Shown here: piece by piece, positions 33,436 to 37,910 of the stretch
How the letters are laid out: every line of letters begins with the position of its first letter
Numbering within the stretch: the stretch's first letter is position 1
Assembly (NCBI GenBank): GCA_964592095.1
Contig: CAZQER010000005.1
Location: forward strand, 1-37,910
Direction of reading: 5' to 3'
Length of the DNA: 37,910 nt
DNA from: EX4484-2 sp964592095
GTDB lineage: Archaea; Altiarchaeota; Altiarchaeia; IMC4; QMZM01
Notes under the pieces: generated by a model
What the model was told of the DNA's origin: nothing
The model's database searches: none
The model's input: the letters and a program-made list of their open reading frames with translations, nothing else
Position numbers and translations under genes: made by a program

Positions 33436-34695
33436 CTATCCTGAAATTAGATTAAATGCGATATCTTCTGCCTTTTCTAATATCTCCTCCTCACCCTCTA
33501 CCTTTCTATTCTCCATCAATACCCATCCATTACAGATTAATGTATCGACACATGAGCCATTTGCTGAATAAACAAGATTTGATACAAGGTTATGCATTGG
33601 TAACATCTCCGGTCTTTTGAGGTCTATAAGTGCAATATCGGCCAGTTTTCCTATTTCTATCTTTCCAGCATTTATTCCAAGCGTTTTTGCTCCATACTCT
33701 GTTGCCATCTTGAAGGTCTCTAATGCGGACATGATGGTAGGGTCATTTTTAAAACCCTTCTGAGCAACCGCAGCAAACTTCATCTCCTCAAACATGTCAA
33801 GATTGTTATTGGATGCGCAACCATCCGTTCCAAGGGATACAATAAGCCCCTCGCTTCTTATCCCTTTATAATCAAAAAAACCTCCAACGGAAAGCTTCAT
33901 ATTTGATGTGGGATTATGAACTATTTTAACATTATACCTCGAGAGGATTTTAATATCCCTTTTATTAAGCCAGACACAATGGGCCGCTATTAGATTATCA
34001 CCCAAAAACCCAATTTCCTCTAAATACTCCACCGGTCTCTTACCATACTTTCTCTTACAGATACCATTTTCCTCATTTGTCTCAGATAGATGAAAATGAA
34101 TAAGTAGATTATTTTTTTCAGAAAATTCCCTTACCCATTGTAAACATTCTTTTGATACCGAATATATGGCATGCGGTCCTATAGCTGCAGATATCCTATC
34201 ATTATTCATTGAATCTATGAATCTCACAAATCTCTTTGTATTCCTTATTGATTTCTCAGCCATCTCTCTCTGAAACAGGTCAATAAATGCCTCCGCCAAT
34301 ACAGCCCTCAAACCCATTTCATTCACCGCCCTTGCAGTTCCTTTCATAAACCAGTACTGATCATTAAATGTAGTTGTCCCGGATTTAATCATTTCAAGGC
34401 ATGCCAGTTTTGTTCCCCAGTAAACATCCTTTTCAGTTAACTTTGCCTCCGCCGGCCATATTTTGTTCTGTAACCATTCATGCAATTCCATATCATCTCC
34501 ATAACCCCTGAACAGGGTCATTGCAGCATGGGTATGGGCATTTACAAAACCGGGAATTGCAGCCTTATTTTTACCATCAATTACCTTGTCTGCCCTTATC
34601 TTTATCCTCTCATCAATATCCTCTATGATATTACCCTCTATATATATATCCCTCTTCATGCCATTTAGCATCACATTTCTTATCAATAAGGACAT
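33436..34695 (-). CDS. dadD: 5'-deoxyadenosine/5'-methylthioadenosine/SAH deaminase
   Basis: Amidohydrolase-superfamily deaminase of about 419 residues. Metal ligands are in VNAHTH (H54 and H56), in HFHLSET and AAHCVW, and in LGTDGCASNNNLD. MTLFRGYGDD and LHEWLQNKIWPAE are typical of the DadD/MtaD group. In methanogens this enzyme turns 5'-deoxyadenosine, MTA and SAH into inosine forms. The MTI phosphorylase two genes upstream on the same strand would take the next step, which supports the assignment. A general amidohydrolase is the fallback. Confidence 0.88.
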   Translation of the reverse strand: MSLLIRNVMLNGMKRDIYIEGNIIEDIDERIKIRADKVIDGKNKAAIPGFVNAHTHAAMTLFRGYGDDMELHEWLQNKIWPAEAKLTEKDVYWGTKLACLEMIKSGTTTFNDQYWFMKGTARAVNEMGLRAVLAEAFIDLFQREMAEKSIRNTKRFVRFIDSMNNDRISAAIGPHAIYSVSKECLQWVREFSEKNNLLIHFHLSETNEENGICKRKYGKRPVEYLEEIGFLGDNLIAAHCVWLNKRDIKILSRYNVKIVHNPTSNMKLSVGGFFDYKGIRSEGLIVSLGTDGCASNNNLDMFEEMKFAAVAQKGFKNDPTIMSALETFKMATEYGAKTLGINAGKIEIGKLADIALIDLKRPEMLPMHNLVSNLVYSANGSCVDTLICNGWVLMENRKVEGEEEILEKAEDIAFNLISG

Positions 34696-34734
34696 TCTAT
34701 CTCCATGTTATGATATCATTATTTATATCGTTTA

Positions 34735-35691
34735 CTACATTCCATGATTTAAAAATCTTAGATTTAACTCCACTATCATAAATAGGATATAAAGTAAAAT
34801 TAATGCAATCCCTTCCTGCCACAATATATGTCTCTCCGCCTCAACAAATGTCATAAACAAAAAGGAAACTACGACCAAAAAGAATGCAGAAGTCATGAAG
34901 ATAATGGGATCTGCATTTATAGGACATATAATTGCAGTTATTCCCAATACAAATGATGAGTTTGTAATTACAGACCCTATAAGGTCACCTAATGCCATAT
35001 ATTTGTGTTTCATAAAGATTGCTCTTGTTTCAAATGTCAGTTCAGGAAGCGTGGTTCCAAATGAAATCATAAAAAGACCTATGAGCATATATGGTACCCC
35101 AAAATAATTTTCTGCTATTGTTTTGGATGATTCAACCACAAATTTTGCACTTGTATAGAGCAGGATGATACATATAATAGCAATAAAAATATTGGGATAC
35201 AATTTTTTCATATTGGTTGATGATAATCTTTCTTTAAATCTCCTTTCCTGATTGAACAATCTCCATAAATACAGAAAAAATACAACAAGTAGCATTATAC
35301 CATCCATTCGTGTAAGAACGCCATCAAGCATTAGAATTAGGGGCAAGATGGCTATAATGAACATATAAAAGCTGTCTGTCTTTACCGTCTTTGTCTCTAT
35401 TCTGATACCTCTCTTCAAAACTGTTACGATTCCTATCACCAATGTCAAATCAATGATATTTGCACCTATAACATTACCCAATGATAGAGAGGGTATTTCA
35501 TCTATAGCAGAATTTATACCTATAATAAGCTCTGGTATTGAGGTAGCAAATGCAACTATGATAAATCCAATAACAAATTCATTTAAATCCAGACATATTG
35601 CTATATTGGTAAGAGCCTTAACAAGAAATTCTGAGCTAAGCACAAGTACAATCAAACCCAGTATTAATAAACAAACTGCTTCCAGTAACAT
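34735..35691 (-). CDS. CaCA family sodium/calcium exchanger
   Basis: Membrane exchanger of about 318 residues with about ten hydrophobic segments. The two inverted alpha-repeats are clear: IVAFATSIPELIIG (E54) with SLGNVIGANIIDL, and MISFGTTLPELTFE (E217) with ALGDLIGSVITNSS. Both ion-site glutamates are present. Ca2+ export by Na+ entry is the family role. It lies between dadD and MTI phosphorylase on the same strand, with short spacers (39 and 18 bases), so it is probably co-transcribed, but has no clear link to nucleoside salvage. Confidence 0.9.
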   Translation of the reverse strand: MLLEAVCLLILGLIVLVLSSEFLVKALTNIAICLDLNEFVIGFIIVAFATSIPELIIGINSAIDEIPSLSLGNVIGANIIDLTLVIGIVTVLKRGIRIETKTVKTDSFYMFIIAILPLILMLDGVLTRMDGIMLLVVFFLYLWRLFNQERRFKERLSSTNMKKLYPNIFIAIICIILLYTSAKFVVESSKTIAENYFGVPYMLIGLFMISFGTTLPELTFETRAIFMKHKYMALGDLIGSVITNSSFVLGITAIICPINADPIIFMTSAFFLVVVSFLFMTFVEAERHILWQEGIALILLYILFMIVELNLRFLNHGM

Positions 35692-35709
35692 CTTATTTCA
35701 CATCTTATT

Positions 35710-36408
35710 TCATCTATTTAGTTCAGTTATTATATTTTTTAATAACATTTTAAGAGCATCTCTACCCTTTGACGCCCTTTTTACAACCTCCTCAAAATTT
35801 AATTCTTCATCAACAATCCCATGAGCATAATTATCAATCGTGCATATACTTGCATATTTAAGCCCCAATTCATTCGCAAGGGTAGCCTCAGAAGCCATTG
35901 TCATGCCGACAACATCTGCATAATCTCTGATAAATCTAATCTCCGCCTTTGTTTCCAATCTTGGACCATGGGTCTGAAAATAGACGCCGTTTTCAATAAC
36001 ATTCAAATTCAATTCCTTGGCATTTCTGATTATAATTCTTCGTAAATCTTCATCAAGTTTGGGGGTTATATGAACTGCTCTGCTATCAAAATATGTCGGA
36101 ATATTGCATAATGACATATAATCATTCGGCACTATAATGGAACCTACCCTCAACCTCTTTTTAAGACTTCCAACAGAATTTATACCTACAATATTCTCTA
36201 TATCATTATCCTTAAAAGTAGCGATATTTGCCTTATAATTTATCCTATGTGGTGGAATTTCTTCCCCTGCACCATGTCTTGGAATAAATACAAAGCCATC
36301 ACCCCTAAGAATCAGAACCCTCCCATATCTATTCTCTATATGTTCTCTTCTTACCTTGCCCACAAATCTCGTGTCTAAAAGAGATGCTCTCCCAATGATT
36401 CCTATCAT
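35710..36408 (-). CDS. 5'-methylthioinosine phosphorylase-like nucleoside phosphorylase
   Basis: Phosphorolytic nucleosidase of the MTAP/PNP family, about 232 residues. Motifs: FIPRHGAGEEIPPHRINYKANI (in parts, 41-62), GPRLETKAEIRF (148-159), MTMASEATLANELGL (169-183). Where MTAP has TDYD the sequence has DNYA (N193, A195), the form that favours 6-oxopurines, so inosine-type substrates such as MTI fit better than MTA. The N-terminal phosphate loop is IIGRASLLD rather than the usual GG(S/T)-type. The neighbouring DadD would supply MTI. It is divergent from rbcL. Confidence 0.85.
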   Translation of the reverse strand: MIGIIGRASLLDTRFVGKVRREHIENRYGRVLILRGDGFVFIPRHGAGEEIPPHRINYKANIATFKDNDIENIVGINSVGSLKKRLRVGSIIVPNDYMSLCNIPTYFDSRAVHITPKLDEDLRRIIIRNAKELNLNVIENGVYFQTHGPRLETKAEIRFIRDYADVVGMTMASEATLANELGLKYASICTIDNYAHGIVDEELNFEEVVKRASKGRDALKMLLKNIITELNR

Positions 36409-36518
36409 AGATAATTATTAGTTTATATATTTTATATTTATTTTATATTTTAATGTAGTAATGTAGTTTATACCCATACTTAGAAGTTTTTGGTGAATCA
36501 AACAACTCTACCCTGAAT
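36409..36518. promoter_or_regulatory. Divergent promoter region between the MTI phosphorylase gene and rbcL
   Basis: 110 bases, very AT-rich at the left. Plus strand TTTATACC (36467-36474) would start rbcL transcription near 36496. Minus strand AT-rich TATA candidates at about 36425-36438 would start the phosphorylase mRNA close to its ATG. Confidence 0.35.
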
Positions 36519-37742
36519 ATGGACTACATAGATACTAAATATATACCAAAGGGGGATGAAGTAATATGTATATATTACATAGAACCGAATGGTGTTTCTA
36601 TTGAAGAGGCATGTGAGCATATAGCTGCTGAATCATCTATAGGAACATGGACTGAATTATCAACAATGAAACCAGAGATTGCAGAAAAACTAAAGCCTCA
36701 TGTATTTGAAATAGACAGGGATTCAAGGATAATAAAGATAGCATATCCTCTTGACCTATTCGAAGTGGGCAATATGCCAGAAATCATTTCCAGCATTGCA
36801 GGGAACATATATGGAATGAAGATAATAAAAAATCTGAGATTATTGGATTTCAGATTTCCAGAACCGATGATAAAATCATTTAAAGGGCCTAAATATGGAA
36901 TAAATGGTGTGAGAAATCTTCTAAGAATAGAACATAGACCACTTTTGGGTACGATAATCAAGCCAAAGGTTGGACTTTCCTATAAAGAACATGCTAAGGT
37001 AGCATACAAATCATGGATTGGCGGTTGTGATATTGTAAAGGATGATGAAAATCTAACAAATCAAAGATTTAATCAATTTGATAACAGGATTATTGAAACA
37101 CTTGATATTAGAGACAGGGCAGAGGAAGAAACAGGTGAGAAAAAGGTTTATATACCAAATATCACTGCAGAAACAAAAGAAATGATAAAGAGGGCAGAGT
37201 TTGTGGAGGAACATGGGGGCAAGTATATAATGATTGATATCGTTACTATTGGATTTGCAGCTATGCAAACAATAAGGAATTTAAACCTAAAACTTGTAAT
37301 ACATGCTCACAGAGCAATGCATGCTGCAATAACAAGAAATAAAAAGCACGGCATATCAATGCTGACTCTTGCAAAAATCTCAAGGATTATTGGTGTAGAC
37401 CAAATCCATATAGGTACTGGTGTGGGGAAGATGGAAGGTGAAAAGGAGGAGGTAATAGAAATCCAGAGAGGAATCACAGAAGATATGTACAACATAAATC
37501 CTGTATTTCCAGTATGTTCTGGAGGACTTCATCCAGCATTGGTTCCTGAATTAATTTCCATGTTGGGAGAGAATATAATAATACAATCAGGCGGGGGTGT
37601 TCATGGTCATCCTGATGGAACAGAATCTGGAGCAAGAGCAATGCGTCAAGCCATAGATGCGGTTATGAATAATATCCCATTAAATGAATACGCCTCTGGG
37701 CATACAGAACTTAGAAGGGCTCTTGAGAAATGGTCAGGATAG
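36519..37742 (+). CDS. rbcL: Ribulose-1,5-bisphosphate carboxylase, archaeal form III
   Basis: Carboxylates RuBP, in archaea mainly in AMP/nucleoside ribose salvage. About 407 residues, slightly short of many form III enzymes. Catalytic residues are all present: E38 (AAESS), N96 (AGN), K148 and K150 (IKPK), carbamate lysine K174 with D176 and E177 (IVKDDE), H264 and R265 (HAHRAM), loop-6 K304 (GVGKMEG), S334 (CSGGLHP) and the GGG phosphate loop (358-360). So it is a true RuBisCO and not a RuBisCO-like protein. AMP phosphorylase and ribose-1,5-bisphosphate isomerase are not in the window. Its partners may lie outside; the divergent neighbour handles purine nucleosides. Confidence 0.95.
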   Translation: MDYIDTKYIPKGDEVICIYYIEPNGVSIEEACEHIAAESSIGTWTELSTMKPEIAEKLKPHVFEIDRDSRIIKIAYPLDLFEVGNMPEIISSIAGNIYGMKIIKNLRLLDFRFPEPMIKSFKGPKYGINGVRNLLRIEHRPLLGTIIKPKVGLSYKEHAKVAYKSWIGGCDIVKDDENLTNQRFNQFDNRIIETLDIRDRAEEETGEKKVYIPNITAETKEMIKRAEFVEEHGGKYIMIDIVTIGFAAMQTIRNLNLKLVIHAHRAMHAAITRNKKHGISMLTLAKISRIIGVDQIHIGTGVGKMEGEKEEVIEIQRGITEDMYNINPVFPVCSGGLHPALVPELISMLGENIIIQSGGGVHGHPDGTESGARAMRQAIDAVMNNIPLNEYASGHTELRRALEKWSG

Positions 37743-37770
37743 TTTTAATGAGTTTTAATAGTTTTTTATC

Positions 37771-37788
37771 CATATATCGTCTATATAT
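37771..37788 (+). promoter_or_regulatory. AT-rich promoter of tRNA-Thr
   Basis: CATATAT (37771-37777) and CTATATATC (37781-37789) are TATA candidates. The first is about 25 bases before the tRNA start at 37799 and fits best. Confidence 0.4.
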
Positions 37789-37798
37789 CTTTATTGAT

Positions 37799-37909
37799 GC
37801 CTCAGTAGCTCAGCCTGGTAGAGCGCTTGCTTGGTATCGGCAGTAGCCAATAACAGAGGCAAAGCCGACAGAAAGCAAGAGGTCCCGGGTTCGGATCCCG
37901 GCTGAGGCT
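37799..37909 (+). tRNA. tRNA-Thr (anticodon GGT) with a 37-nt intron at 37/38
   Basis: Acceptor stem GCCTCAG pairs with CTGAGGC (37902-37908); discriminator T at 37909, as usual for archaeal tRNA-Thr; CCA is not encoded. D stem GCTC/GAGC, anticodon stem CTTGC (37826-37830)/GCAAG (37875-37879), T arm CCGGG-TTCGGAT-CCCGG. The mature loop reads TTGGTAA with anticodon GGT at 37833-37835. The intron is 37837-37873, after A37. It forms an inner CGGC/GCCG helix, and the flanking pairs T32-G71, T33-A70 and G34-C69 (intron ends) with three-base bulges make a bulge-helix-bulge motif with one G-A mismatch at the fourth pair. Exons are 37799-37836 and 37874-37909. Confidence 0.93.
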
Positions 37910-37910
37910 T

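Noticed and set aside
37799..37909. tRNA-Pro (anticodon TGG) reading of the same sequence
   Set aside because: It would shift the anticodon stem by one base; the five-base stem, T73 and 37/38 intron all fit Thr(GGT).
1..37910. CRISPR array, insertion sequence, prophage or toxin-antitoxin module
   Set aside because: No regularly spaced repeats, transposase, integrase or phage genes were seen on either strand.

Overview
The window is a piece of an archaeal chromosome, almost certainly from a metagenome-assembled genome. It is AT-rich, densely packed, and broken by two runs of exactly 100 Ns (23159-23258 and 30092-30191), the usual mark of scaffold gaps of unknown length. The archaeal assignment rests on a histone, a CDC48/VAT ATPase, FtsZ, a family B DNA polymerase with a C-terminal PCNA-binding peptide, RNase P subunit Rnp4, TruD, Pth2, DUF211 and DUF357 proteins, TadC proteins with a class III signal-peptide pilin, a two-gene lipoate ligase, MfnB, a form III RuBisCO and an intron-containing tRNA-Thr. 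The mix suggests a euryarchaeal or Altiarchaeota-like lineage with substantial biosynthesis (Lys/Thr/Arg/His-linked genes, riboflavin, pyrimidine, NAD) rather than a strongly reduced symbiont. The exact phylum is not provable from this window.

Layout. 0.1-5.8 kb (+): two TadC-like membrane proteins, then aspartokinase, a four-CBS protein and a V4R-V4R-roadblock protein, the last three joined by ATGA stop/start overlaps. 5.8-7.1 kb (-): histone and ArgC/LysY, also overlapping. 7.1-8.1 kb (+): a MoxR ATPase. 8.1-11.4 kb (-): FtsZ, a possible 18-codon leader ORF, PepQ, Rnp4, DUF211 and DUF357. 11.5-12.6 kb (+): OMP decarboxylase and Pth2. 12.65-13.2 kb (-): lumazine synthase. 13.2-16.3 kb (+): RCK protein, cation/proton antiporter and nicotinate phosphoribosyltransferase. 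16.3-18.25 kb (-): MazG-like enzyme, small membrane protein, MfnB and an unassigned protein. 18.3-23.1 kb (+): TruD, CDC48 and the NAD(P)HX repair enzyme. Then gap 1.

23.5-24.6 kb (-): LplB and LplA. 24.7-29.5 kb (+): PolB, a deacetylase-family protein and HisS. 29.5-30.0 kb (-): pilin. Gap 2. 30.2-30.85 kb (+): DUF4013 membrane protein. 30.85-31.6 kb (-): HAD phosphatase. 31.6-32.9 kb (+): threonine synthase. 32.9-36.4 kb (-): MTI phosphorylase, Na+/Ca2+ exchanger, 5'-deoxyadenosine/MTA deaminase and a membrane-anchored protein. 36.5-37.7 kb (+): form III RuBisCO. 37.8-37.9 kb (+): tRNA-Thr(GGT).

Functional groupings that stand out: DadD plus MTIP form a plausible two-step 5'-methylthioadenosine salvage route next to RuBisCO; the RCK/antiporter/NAPRT cluster pairs a nucleotide-sensing transport module with NAD salvage; and the aspartokinase/CBS/V4R-roadblock cluster looks like a small-ligand sensing unit. 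The least explained items are the V4R-V4R-roadblock protein, the leader ORF before pepQ, and the unassigned genes around mfnB. No CRISPR array, insertion sequence, prophage or intein was seen.
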